64,000 nucleotides of DNA from positions 1 to 64,000 of the forward strand of contig JAAAJB010000088.1 of NCBI GenBank assembly GCA_016098155.1. Reading direction: 5' to 3'. The stretch comes from Actinomortierella ambigua. Taxonomy: Eukaryota > Mortierellomycota > Mortierellomycetes > Mortierellales > Mortierellaceae. Below, one piece after another: positions 9,801 to 21,700 of this stretch. Made by a program: the position numbers and the translations under genes. Below the pieces are notes generated by a model that saw only the letters and a program-made list of their open reading frames with translations, made no database searches and was not told the DNA's origin. Position 1 is the stretch's first letter, and every line of letters starts with the position of its first letter.

Positions 9801-12800
9801 CTCCTCTTGTTGGATCTTGGCCAAGGCCGCCTCCTCCAGCTCAAGACGTTGGACCGATTCTTGCTCTCGCTGACGATTGCGTGCCTCTTGGTGGGCCGTG
9901 TAGTCATAGTACTTGCGGGTGACTCTCCTTCCGCCGGATGATGTCTCACTCGAGCGCGACTGGGATGACGATTCCCAGGGGAAGATGGCGTGAGCCTTAC
10001 CCGATGGGTAAGGGGAACCAACAGCGTCATGCTCCTCGGTCGCGACGACCACGATAGGGACAGGCTCAATGACAGGGTGCATCCTAAGTGGATCCTCGGG
10101 TTTGTCCCAGGCGTTCTCGTAGTAGAGATCGGGCAGACCTTGGGGTGGGGGCAGAATCTCACGGAAGGTCGATGCAGCCTCGATGGAGACTACGGGCATG
10201 ACCATGACCTCTGGAAGACGGTAGCGGTAGTCGGTCAAATGGTGAGGATTGGTGCCATTTTGTTCACTCTTGTGGTGCGAGTGATCGTCCGTCCTGCCGA
10301 AATCCGTGTTGTCGCTCTTGTCAAAGCGAGGGGTCATTGGAGGTTCTGGAAGCTCTGGAACCTTTGGGGGCGGCGGAGGGACGTAATAGTGGTAGTCGGT
10401 CAAGTGATGAGGGTTGTAATGGATGGGTGGTGGCGGTTCCTGATGCTGCGGACCATGGTCTTCATGATGGTGGTGGTGGTGTTGCTGCTGCTGTTCGTGA
10501 TGATCCTCGCGCTGACCATGGTGGTGCGTCTCATGATAACCATTCTGCTGATGTTCTTGATGGTGGTGGTGTTGGCCTTGGTGGTCATGATGCTGCTGAT
10601 GCTCTTGATGATGGTGATGGCTATATTGCTGTTCTTGGTGGTGGTGATGCTCTGTAGTATGTTGCTGGTTGTGCTGGTGCTCTTCATGCCAGTGCGTGTG
10701 TCCATGTCTAGGAGGAACAGGAGGATACCATTCGTGATGCTTCTCCTCCTGGTGAAAGTGTTGCTGATGGTGATGGTGATGATGCTGATCCCCCTGGTAC
10801 TGAGCTTCGTGGCGATGTTCCTCTCCGTGTCCATGATGGCTGTAATGATGCGGCTGGTGCACCTGATGATGTTGCTCGTGGTGCTGGGTATGCTGTGAGC
10901 CATCGTGGTGATGATGCTGCTCGTGGTGGCCATGTCGGTGGTGGTGCGCGTGTTCAGGTGTCTTTTGAGTGTACCCCATGTCGTACGGCTGGAACCAACC
11001 ATCGTAGTGAGGAGGTTTGTCGTGTTGCGGGGCAAATGGTTGACCATCTATGCCGATCGAGTCCCATTGGCTTCCTAAATCGCCACTGTAGCCATCGTGG
11101 GATACCTCGTGAATGTCCGACGGCTGCAAACACGAGTAAGACAGATAGAAATATGAAAAAAAAAACGTTAAAGTTGGAAATGGTCGATATCAGCTCGTGC
11201 ATTGGCGTTCCTGATCGACACGAGCAGTGAGGGTGGAATTTCAGTTTAAAACTCTGGTTCCCTTTCCCGCTCCATCCCCTCTCTCTCCCAACTCCTCCAC
11301 CTTCCCTCCATCCAATGCCTCTGTATGCTGAACTGGAGATTCGGAGATAATGACATCCCCACTCTTGCGTGATACCGAGAGAGATAACAGCGGAAATGTC
11401 AACACGCCTTGGCCAAGTCTCAGAGCCCAGCTCTATTTGTTCTTGTGCTTTTTTTTTCTTCTCGATGCATTGAGCACTTCTAGAGGGGGGGACGGAATCC
11501 TCACCCCCCCTCCTTGTCGAGGTATTGTAGAACAGGGAAGGCGGGCAGGGTGAGGAGAGGAGGGGGAAACAGCATTTACCTTGCCACCGACAAACATGTC
11601 CCACACATTCCACCATTGCTGGACAAGATCGATCGAGTCCTTTGAAGCGTGGTTGCGTGGAAAGACTTGACCGTCAGCGAAACGAAGCCAGTGCCATGGC
11701 TTGAAGCGGCCAATAAAGTGAACAATAGCCAGTCGGTCCTTGTACTGCTGGTAGGCCGGAGCATAACTAGGTGAGAGGACAACGATAACAATTAACAAAG
11801 GTCGCAAGGTAAGGAGAGGCTTCCGAAAATGGGCACTTTGTTATCACTGCTGTTCAGTAGCATGTGCCTAATGTGTGTTGCTCACTCTTTTTTTTTATTC
11901 TCCTATCTCAGATAGTTGCCCATCCTGCGATTGCCCAAACCCCAGCAACCTCGGTGGTGCAACGCCTCTCGCTTTATCTGCTGTGTGTCGCTCAGCGGGG
12001 GTGCAATCAATATGGACAAAAAAAAATGTGCCTGAGAAAACAAAAAAAAAGGGGGGGGGGGGTTGGAAGAAAATTGGCTCTCCCCCCTCTCCTCCCTCCT
12101 TTTTTTTTTCTCATGGCCAATGGTCCAACCCAAAAGTTGAAACGAATGTCCAAGCGTTCGTGCAGTGCAGACGGGTCCAAAACAGCCACGCCAATGAACC
12201 ACTTTGCTTTCTCTTCGACTGAACTAACAAACAACACTGTGAGGGGGGTTTGTTCGATGCACATGCACGAGATCAGTTGAAGTCCTGCCCAAACCTCGAT
12301 GTAAATGACTCCCCTTCCTATCCTCTCCGGGTGCATACGGCATGACGGTGGTCACTTTTATATGTCTCTTTGTCATCCCCCCCACACGTCCCCCTTCTTT
12401 TTTTTTTCACTCCCGTCTCCACTGGCGTGGTGCGGTAGACTCGTTGCCGAATCCCTCTGCTCATCGTGTGGTCAGCTCGCAACGTACCACACGCCCAACA
12501 ATTACACCTAAACATGTTGAGACACCATCCAACCTCGTCTTGTTCACCTTTTCCCCCAACCGCGACACAAAAAGGTGTGGGCAGTTATCAATCAGTAGAT
12601 ATCACAACAAAAGACAAAGAAAAAGAAAACAACAAACTAGACGTTGACCGACTCTTTTCTTTCACGATATTGTAAAAGAAAAAAAATATTCCCATGGGCG
12701 GACATTGAGTGTGAGGTTCACAATGAAAAACCATCGTGTTCCTGAATTGACCCTCATGTCTTCCCCCTCCCTTTCCTTTCCCGTCTTTTCCTTGTTTGCC

Positions 12801-13729
12801 CTGTTTCCTCTCCCCTCCCCCTGCTCTCTCAATCAAGCCTATCTATCTCCTCTGCCTCAGTCTCGTTTTACCTGTATGCGACCGTGGGTGTGGTGTTGTA
12901 GATAAAGGGCAGCCTGTTTGAGGGACTGCCCGAGGACCATCCGCTGAAGTAGCTGTTGAGCAGACCTTGATCACCGCCTATATCAAATATGAAGTCATCG
13001 ATATGTAGCTATTGGAGGTCAGCCACCCTGCAAAGTAGATCGCAAACGACACGCATTGAGAGCAAAAAAAAAAAAAATAGGAGGTGGTGGTGGGGAAAGA
13101 GAGAGAGAGAGAGAGAGAGAAACAGACAGACACAGGAGCAACGCGTGTGCGTTGTTGGGGGAAGAGGGAGAGAAGGGAGAGAGAGAGAGAGGGAGAAGGG
13201 GAGGAGTGACATTACCGTCAAAAGACCCCTCTGTGTTGGCCATCTCGATCAGTCCGCGATAGTCCTCGTACTTTGGTCTGCAGACAAACACGCCCGAGTT
13301 GAAGCAGTCGGGCCAGCCAGCATCGGGCGAGGCCGCAAAGCGGGTGTTGCGGTCCTGGTCGTCGTCCATGCTGCCGTTGGCGGCTGTATCAAACAGATGA
13401 TCGACATTGCGGAGCACGAGCGTGTCTGCATCGAGAAACACCACCTTGTCAAACTGTGTCTGGTTGAAGACGTGGATCTTGGTCAGCGTTATCCCCAGCT
13501 CGGGCCGGCCGAGCAGTTCCAGCTGCTTGCTCGCATGCGAATCAATTTCGCCAATCTCAATGACCGAATCATACACATTGGCCAGGCGATCGCGAATGTG
13601 CTTCGACACTGCTGCCGTAGTGAGCACTGCCAGGTGTTTGCTTGTCTGAGATGCTCGGAGCGAGTGCGCCAACACCAGTGCGCCACTCGTGTAGTTGTCG
13701 CTAGTTAGCAGGGTGACATACGCCTGCAT
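6890..13729 (-). CDS. Glycogenin with giant His-rich disordered extension (about 1616 residues)
   Basis: Glycogenin is a GT8 glucosyltransferase that primes glycogen by glucosylating itself from UDP-glucose. Exons: 13216-13729, 12872-12977, 11580-11766, 7326-11123 and 6890-7135; all joins keep phase. Residues 1-270 are the catalytic domain: YVTLLTSDNY start, FLDADTL with the DxD metal site at about 100-102, NSGVFV at about 144, GGDQGLLN at 172-179, and a YSYAPAY segment at about 206-212 where animal glycogenin carries its acceptor Tyr. Residues about 325-500 are extremely His-rich. Then come Glu/Arg coiled-coil stretches, Ser/Thr-rich low complexity and, near the end, a WNWSELLGKKPRHW block resembling the glycogen-synthase-binding region of fungal glycogenins. 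Family members are usually 330-750 residues. An ATG at 13789 would add 20 residues; 13729 fits the family better. Confidence 0.9.
11767..12871 (-). other. Unusually long glycogenin intron (1105 nt)
   Basis: It separates the TPTVAY and SYAPAY coding parts, which join perfectly in the protein, so no exon is missing. GT and AG ends are clear (gtaaaacg donor at 12871, cacctag acceptor at 11767). It contains long homopolymer runs (poly-C, poly-A, poly-G near 12040-12065 and 12100-12110) but no gene that I can support. Confidence 0.8.
13099..13194. repeat. GA microsatellites in glycogenin intron 1
   Basis: Two runs of GAGAGA (about 13098-13120 and 13175-13194), separated by mixed sequence, lie inside the intron 12978-13215. 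Confidence 0.85.
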
Positions 13730-14357
13730 CGTGGGTGAAGAGGAATCGATATGGGGTGACCGGAGTGGGGGGACTGGGATTATTGTCAAGGTGGGGAAAG
13801 GAGAGAGAGAGAGAGAGAAAGAAGAAAGAGAGAAAGGTCGAGGAGAAACAACCAGGGCAGAGATTAAAAGAAGAAAAGGGAAAAAGAATAAGAATAAGAA
13901 TAAGAAAGATAACGTTGACGCGAATAAAGCGTGTTATCGGCGGGCTTTACTTTTTGGGGGAGAAGAAGGGGGGCAAATCGCTCTCGATGTTGGGCGGATT
14001 TCCAAAGTATGCGGATTACAAGGGCCACCGCCTGCGAAACAAAGTTCTTTGGTGGCAACTCCCCATGTGTTGAACCAACATGCAGGATCACCATCCCCTT
14101 TCCCAGCAAGGCCTCCTGCAACAAGCGGGCACAGACATCAAAGACTCCCAAAAAAACATATAGGGAATTAAAGGTGGAAAAATGACATTGAATTGTTACA
14201 ATGAATCTATATAAAAGTTGTTCTACTACAATGCAAAAAAGAAAAAGAGAAAAAAATGGAAGAGAATGAAAGGTATGCAATCGGTTGAATGGGGAGGGAG
14301 AGGTATGCTGGTATGTCTGGCCATTGTTGTTGTTGTTGATGATGTATTTTTTGTTCT
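13730..14357. other. Intergenic region between glycogenin start and eEF3 stop
   Basis: The 5' flank of glycogenin (minus strand) and the 3' flank of eEF3 overlap here. It holds a GAGA run at about 13800-13835 and an (aagaat)n-like run near 13880-13905. No additional coding frame is convincing. Confidence 0.6.
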
Positions 14358-17300
14358 CTAGTCCGAGTCCGAGTCAACAGGCTTGGGGGTGCCCTTGGGT
14401 GCCGACAGCCACTCGAGGTGGCGCTGGCGACGACGGACCTCCTGAGCCTTGATGTCGGCACGGGTCTTCTTCTTCTTCTTGGGGACCACCACAATTGGCT
14501 GCTCAGCGTCATCAAAGTTGCTCTCCATGACAGCAGTCTTGCCCAAGATCGCCAGGCGACCCGCCTCGACCCTCCAAGTCTCGGGGCACAGCGCCGACAG
14601 GAACTCTTCACTGTGAGAAATCATAATCACTGCACCGCCCCAGTTGCGAATGGCGACCGCCAGACCGCCGAGAGCCTCACGATCCAGATAGTTCGTAGGC
14701 TCGTCCAGGACAAGCATATGAGGGTTGTTCCACATGGCAGCAGCAATGACCACCTTGACCTTCTGACCACCAGACAGACCGCCGATGAGGTTGTGGTCGG
14801 CAATGTCTCCGTCCAGACCGACATCCTCCAGATGCTTGCGAATGGCAGCAGGCGTCAACTCACGGTAACCAAGACCTTCCTTGGAGGCCAGGTAGTCATC
14901 CAGCTGATGGACCAGCTTGGTGAAGCCAAGCTCCTCGAGGCGCTCGCGCGGCATCCAGGTGTTGAAGCGGTGATCATGGCCTCGCCACTTGACCTCATAC
15001 TGGAACGACTTCTTCAGCTTCTGGCGACCCATCAGGTTCTCAATGCGGCGCTGGCTGCCATCGCTGCCCGTGATCGGCTTATCCAACTGCTCCTTCTCCT
15101 CGGCCGACATCTCGAGCGCGGGCTTCTCGAGAAGCTCACGATCGGCACCACCCTGGTAACGCCACTGAATGTACTGGTTGGGCGTCTTCTCCAAGTGCTG
15201 CTCCAAGTGGTGGAAGGCGTGCTGGGCCACATAGCCGATACGCAGGTTGGGGTGGCGCCAGACAGTGCCCTCCTGTGGGGTCATCTCACCCGTCAACAGC
15301 TTGATCATTGTCGATTTACCAGCACCGTTGGGACCAACAACACCGACGCGGGACGAAAGCGACAGCTGGACAGAGGCATTGAACAGAGAGGGCTTGGCGC
15401 TGCCGGGGTAGGTGAATGTGCAGTTGGACATCTTCATGATCGCCTTGGTGTTGGACTTGACACCGACCAGGAAGCTAGGCTTGGGGAACTCAAACTTGAC
15501 GGAGGTGGCCGCCAGCGTGTAGTACGACTTGGCCTCGGGCTTGATCTTGACAAACTCGGACAGGTTACCCTTGTACATCTTGAGCTTCTTGCGCTCGTAG
15601 TGCAGAATGTTGGTGCACACATTGTCGAGGAACTTGGAGTCGTGGGAGACAATGATGGAGGTGACGTTGGTCTGGCCGACCAAAAAGTCCTCCAGCCACT
15701 TGATGTTGGCCACGTCCAAATGGTTCGTCGGTTCGTCCAGGAGCAGAATATCGGCGTTCAGAAGCACGGCACGCGCCAGCTCGAGCTTCATCTTCCATCC
15801 TCCTGAAAGCGATCCAACTTGCTTCGCCTGCCACTCGTCCGAGAATCCGACCTTTTCCAGCGACTTTACAACCTCCTCACGGGGAACATCCTTGAGGCGC
15901 TCGTCGGCAGCAATAAAATCGACCACGGCGAGCTGACCCTGCTCGCCCTGCAGACTGTGCTCAACAAAGACGGTGCGGAGAACGTCGGGCGAGGGGAAGC
16001 CCTCGAGCTTGCCTTGCGAGATGGCACGCATCAGAGTCGACTTTCCGGCACCGTTGTGTCCACAGAGACCATAACGATGGCCTCGGTGCAGCTTCAACTT
16101 TGTATGGTTCAGCAACATCATGCCACCGTAGGCAAGAGAAAAGTCAATGTCGCAGAGAACCTCGCCATTCTCGCCATCGTCGGCATTGCGATCGCCATTC
16201 AACTTGACATCGAGCTGGATGTAGTGCTCGACAAGAGCCTTGACAGCGGCCTCGGCATCGCTGGCAGACAGGAATGCAAGCAAGTATGGGGCAAGGGTCT
16301 TGTTCCACTCACGAGGCGACAGGTTCTCCTCCTTGACCAGAACAGCAGAGACGGTGGAGATGTGCTGCTTCACAACATCGAAGAAGGTAGGGAAGAAGCC
16401 AAACTTGGAGATGACGCGGTTCACCTGGGTGCGAGCCTCAGCATCGGTGGGGACAATCGAGTTTTGCTGGGTGGCAGGGTCGACCTTGGTGGCACCACCG
16501 GCCTTGATAAGGGTGTTCTTGGCAGCAGTGGCCAAGGAGCGGATCTCGGGCATAGAGGCAATGTCAATGATGCGCTCCAGACCTGGCAGAAGGTCGGGCA
16601 AGAACTGACCGGCCTCGGCAGGGTCCTTGACCAACGTACACAGGTTGTCGACGATAACGGCAGTCTGGCGCTGAACGTGAGCAGAGCGCTCGTTGAGAGC
16701 ACGGACAAGCAGGGGGACCATGATGGCCAGGGCGGGGCCGTTCATGTCAGCAACAAAGGTGGTGGCGGAGAGTTTCTGCATGACCTCGGGGACCTTATCA
16801 GGATGAGCCATGCAGTCGACAAGGTCCTTGAGGTGACGGGCAATATCAGGGTTGCCGCCAACATTGCAGACGCGGAGCATGGTCTTCATGGCCTGCTTTG
16901 CAACCTATGAGAGCACAGAGAGACGAAACATGTGTAATGTTGTTAGGGTAAAATCAAATTACAAACAACAAACACAACAACACAATATAGAACAGCACAT
17001 TTTTTTTAGATAGCCAGGGGGGTTTACTCCGATCCACTCTGCAGGAGGGGGATACAAAGAGAAAGAGAGAGAGACTGCACAGTTGATAAGCTTACCTCTT
17101 CCTTGGTGTCAGACAGACAGTCCTTGACGAGGGGAATGATCTCGGGCAGGGCAACACCGACTTGGATAGGCGAGGCATTGGCCAGATCGGCGAGCAAGTG
17201 GAGGGCGCCGACCTTGGTCTGCCACTTCTTGCCAGAGCCAGAAAAGCCCTCGAGCACATAGGGGAAGACGATAGGAGCAGCCTGGGAGGGCATGTTGGCC

Positions 17301-17671
17301 AGAATGGCCTCGGCAGCACGGGCTGCGGCATCCTGGACAACGGGGCCCTTATCGGAATACAGATCAAGGATGGTGGGGAGAAGGGGAAGAAGGAAGGGCT
17401 CGGCAGTACGGCCGACGACGTCTGCCAAGGCAGCAATACCGATCAAGGCACCCTCACGGGCCAGGCCATTCTTCTTGTTCTTGGACTCTGACTCGAGGTT
17501 GGACAGGATATCCTTGGACTTGAGCTGGATCAGGCCCTCCTTGAGCAGGCGAGCAGCCATGTCACGGGCAACGGCATCGCACTCCTCGCTGGTGGGGGCA
17601 GTGTACAGCTGAGCAAGCAGTTCTGAAAGCTCTGCGACATCTGCGTTGGAAGTCATTTCGACACTGGGCAT
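14358..17671 (-). CDS. Translation elongation factor 3 (eEF3), 1040 residues
   Basis: A fungal ribosome-bound ATPase that helps release deacylated tRNA from the E site during elongation. Exons 17096-17671 and 14358-16904 are joined in phase 0 (DTKEE to VAKQAM). Length fits the roughly 1040-residue family. An N-terminal HEAT-repeat region fills about residues 15-320. The first ABC domain has Walker A GHNGAGKST at about 474-482, signature LSGGW at about 558 and LLLDEPTNHLD at about 580. The second has GPNGAGKST, the fungus-specific chromodomain-like insert with the YEVKWRGHDHRFNTW block, LSGGQ and LVLDEPTNYLD. The C-terminus is Lys-rich (KKKKK), as in yeast eEF3. The start at 17671 follows a cag; a second in-frame Met lies five codons later. 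It is transcribed divergently from the gene at 18733. Confidence 0.96.
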
Positions 17672-18732
17672 CTGATGGGGGGAGAAAGTGGGGAGGAATG
17701 CACACAGCAAGAGAAGAAATGAGAGTTGGTCACAAAGGAGAAGAAATAACCAACAGACAGAATAGCTCGAAAGGGAGCTTTGGATGCGAGGAGAGGGGAG
17801 GAAGGGGGGAAAGAGGAGAGGAGAGGAGAGGAGAGGAGAGAGGGGTAAAGAAGAAAGAGTGTGTTGTTGTGAAGAGGATAAGACCGTTGAGGCCGATAAA
17901 AAAAAAAAAAAAAAAAAAAGTGTGTACCTGGCTGATTTTGTGGCTTGCACTGAGTGACTGCTGCAAGGTGATTGCAGCGGAGTTTCAGACTTGCAATGGT
18001 GTGTGATCCTCCTTTTGCTTTTGGGTCCGCTCAATCCACCCCCGCACCACTACCCAGCAGTGATCCGAGAGCGAGGGAGGGAGGTGGGTGAGGAGGGGGG
18101 GTGAGGGTTGCAAGGTAGTCACAGGCTCGGCAGGGGAGGAGATTTCAGGAAAGGCGAGATTCGGTTGGTTGGGCTTTGTTGGCTTGAATCGATATACGAA
18201 ATGTGACACTACTGGTGTTTTTGAGCCAGAGATGTGCCGGAATCAATCGATAAAAAGAATAAAGGGATAAAGGGTCAGTCTCTCTTTGCAGTAAGACACA
18301 CGCCCTTCTTTCATTTCCCTCTTTTTCTTCATTTCTTGCAGACCCCACAACACGTACACCTCACCCAGCATGTTCTGAACTGTCAGCTCCCCTGCTCGCT
18401 CTTTTTTTTTTCTTCCCTTCTTCGTTCTTTTACATCGCTCGCCACAACGAAACCAACCCTTCTGCTCACATACATCTTCAAGTTTTATCTTCAATGGCTT
18501 TCACTGCATTCACAACCACCTGCATGCGCATCATTGACCCCACTTTCGTCGCCACCAACTACGCAAATCGCATCACCATCAAATCCATCTCTAGAAAAGA
18601 GAATCGACAATCGTCAGTTCTGGAAATCATCTAGAACCACGTGTACCAACACCTTCCACTTCTTGGTCTTAACACCTTCCCCCTCCCCTTCGACAGTAGT
18701 CGTTTCAAACATCTACCACCCTTGTACAAAGC
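17672..18732. promoter_or_regulatory. Divergent promoter region of eEF3 and the EST1/SMG6-like gene
   Basis: About 1.06 kb between two divergently oriented start codons. It contains a GAGAG-type pentanucleotide run (about 17813-17841), a poly-A tract of about 21 (17898-17919) and a pyrimidine-rich leader before 18733. The sequence before the eEF3 ATG ends in cag, so a 5'UTR intron is possible. No TATA box can be called with confidence. Confidence 0.5.
17813..17841. repeat. GAGAG pentanucleotide repeat
   Basis: Tandem gagag/agagg units in the eEF3 upstream region. It is probably transcribed as part of the 5' leader on the minus strand (pyrimidine-rich there). Confidence 0.8.
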
Positions 18733-21700
18733 ATGTCGACCAAGTTTGTGTCGCCTGTGCCGATGACTGAAGCGTTTTACTCGACTAAGCAACAACAACA
18801 GCAACAACAACAACAACAACAGCAGCAGCAGCCTCAAAAGCAGCAGTCTAACCATAACGGTCATGGACGCAACACAAACGGCAGCAACGCTGGCCTAGAG
18901 AGCAGTGGAAGTGGAAGTGGCAGCGGTAGCGGCTCCGGTGCTCCATTCAGGTCGAACAAAGTTCTCTCGAACAATCGTGGTGTCACCACAGGTGGTCACG
19001 GTAGCACCACCAGCAACAGCGGCAACAGTAGCACGCACAACCGCAATAGCAACCGCAGTAGCCACGGTCGAGGAGGCCAGCAGCAGCAGCAGCAGCAGCA
19101 AAGTCATGGCAACAGTCGTGCCAATAACGGCAGCAGGCACCCTATGAGCACTGCAGCGATGACATCCGCAGGATTGGCTCAGCAGGAGAGAGGTGAGAAT
19201 GCGGCCGCAGCCAAACCTTTGGCGCCGCACTTCCGTCAGCAGCAGCAGCAGCAGCTTCAGCAGTCTTCATCGTCATCGCCGCCCACAACTTCTTCTTCCC
19301 GCCATCATCACCAGAAAAAGTCCGACAACGGCGGTCGAGCCCGTGACCTGGACAGCGTGGAATGTGTGCGACCCTCAGGCATCACTGGCAAACTGTTCAA
19401 CCCTGCCAAAGACCCGGTTCACTTTGCAGCGGCTCCCTCACCACCTTCACAGCTTTTCGACCCTCGCTCGCAGCCCTCACACCCCCCTGCAAACTCGAAT
19501 CGAGGCCAGCAACAGCAGCAACAGCAACAGCAGAAGCAACAGCAGAAGCAACAGCGACAGCTCTTTGACCCTAACCAGCCCTCAACTGCTTCGACCAGGG
19601 CATCCCGCCAAAACGCTGATGCTACAACAGCGTCGTCCTTGAGACAGGGTGCGTCCTCACCCTCTCAGTCCACATCGACTGCATCTCCTGGACCCAAGGA
19701 CAAGCTTGCAGCGTTGACAAAGTCGATTCAGGAGCTCGAAAAGATTGTGCTAGCCAAACACAGTCGACGCTCGCTCGACAGCGACCACGAGCGCGATGTC
19801 TATGGGAACGAGCGCTTGGTTAACTGGGCAAAGCGAGCAGAGGCCTCCAAGAGGTAAGAAACACAAACACAAACACACACGTTCATACATACACGTACAC
19901 ACCGCCAAAACAGATGCATGTTAATGCCGTGACCAATTAGGGGTTGTGCAAGTGAGGAGAAAAGGCCCAAGGGAGATTAGATTGTTGGGGAGGGGGCGAA
20001 AAGGGAGATGGAGGCACAGAGCCATGTAGCTCTTTTCCACCAGTGTGTTTTGGTCATGCCTTTTGTGAAAAAATAATGCGCCCAACAAGAAAAACAGACG
20101 AACTGAGCACAGGTTTTGTTTTACTCTTTTTTTTGTGTTCTACTGTACGCCCACTTCCTCACTTCCCCACTTCCCACCCCCTCTCTTACCCCCTCTTCAA
20201 TAGATTGGCGTCAAAATATCTCCAATTGATCCAATACGACTTCAAGTCTTCCATCAAGCATGATATCGACACTCGCTGCTGGAAGGTCGCCATCTATCCC
20301 ATGATCGAAGCCTTTCGCACGGTCATCCGCGATGCGCGCTCGGAGAATAGTGGCAGCAGCCGCTCGCATTCCGAGTCGGACCCCGAGGTCGAAAACAACA
20401 GCGAGGCCTCGGCCCACATCCAGTCCGCTTTCAAGAGCTTCATTGTCTTTGCGCAGGACTTTTATGAGAGGCTCAGAGACACACTGCGCAAGCTGGAGAG
20501 CCGAGATTCTAGCACGGATGCAGGAGGAGGAGGAGGAGTAGGTGGACAGGAGGGGACTACGCCGCTGCAGCCTCGGCGTTGGCATCGATGTGTCGGCATT
20601 CTTGGGGACCTTGCACGTTACCGATGGTTGCACCACCTCAACGACGACACCAGTGATACCACCACCATCACCAGCAACAGTAACGGCAATGGCAGCAGCG
20701 GCACCTCAACATCACAGCCCGTTGATTGGCTAGTGGCGGCGCGCAGACTCTATCGCCAAGCGAGCGAGCTCAACCCGGGACATGGCAAGATGTACAACCA
20801 GCTAGCGCTCTTGTCCGGCGGGAAGGGCGTGTACCCACTGTACTACTACAGCAAGAGCCTGACGGTACAAATGTCATTTGTCACGGCACGCGAGTCGCTC
20901 ATGTCGTACTTTGCGGCGAACGAGAACGCCTTTGAGATGCATCTCATGTCTCTCAAGGGGAGCAGCGTGCGAGCGAGACGAGCCAAGGTCAAGAGCATTC
21001 AGGATGTCGAAACGCTGTTCCTGCTCGTGCATGCGATGCTCTTTGAGAAAATCAACCTGGACCAGTTTGAGCGTCACTTCAAGGCCTTGATGCGCCTACT
21101 TGGAAGTCTGCACTACCAGCAAGAGGGCCCTGCGGTGTTGTCGTCACCGTTGTTGGAGGAAGGAGCTGCAGGCAGTGGCGGTGGACGACGAGGAGCAAGT
21201 GGCGGTGAGGTAGCAAACAATAACAACAACAACACCACCACCATGCGTCCGGGTCGCTGGAGCGATTTTTACTTCATGTTGGCCGTCATCAACATTGCTG
21301 CTGTCTACGAGTACAACTGGGGTTCGTCCGTCATTGCAAAGTCGTCGCATGCAGCCTATGGACCGACGGAGGAGCATCTGTCTGGCGTGGCCACATTGCC
21401 ATACTCAACCCGGCTGTTGTTCGCAATGCTGATCCACTCTATGGACCGATACCTCAAGAGTCTGAGCGAGGACAAGATGAAGCGAGTGGTGCCTTGGTCG
21501 GAACAAGAGGGGTGGCTCTTGTATTGTCAAGTGGTGTTGACCTGGCTCGCCAGTCGCCCATTGGGTCGTGTTCGTGGTCGTGACGAGGATCAGTCGATGC
21601 TATGGATCATGATGGCCAACCCGACAGTGTTGCCGCAGCTTTGGAACCGACTTGTCGAGTTTATGAACCATCACTGGGAGCAACTGTCGCCCTTTGAGCA

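Noticed and set aside
9990..10898. 302-residue plus-strand open frame full of Met/Val/Leu runs, looking like a membrane protein
   Set aside because: It is the complement of the His-rich codons of glycogenin (cat/cac read backwards as atg/gtg). The sense frame is explained by a recognised gene.
14418..15806. 462-residue plus-strand open frame opposite eEF3
   Set aside because: Antisense shadow of a codon-biased gene; the minus-strand frame has Walker and signature motifs and this one has none.
15819..16910. 363-residue plus-strand open frame opposite the eEF3 HEAT region
   Set aside because: Same reason: a mirror of biased codons with no domain or start context.
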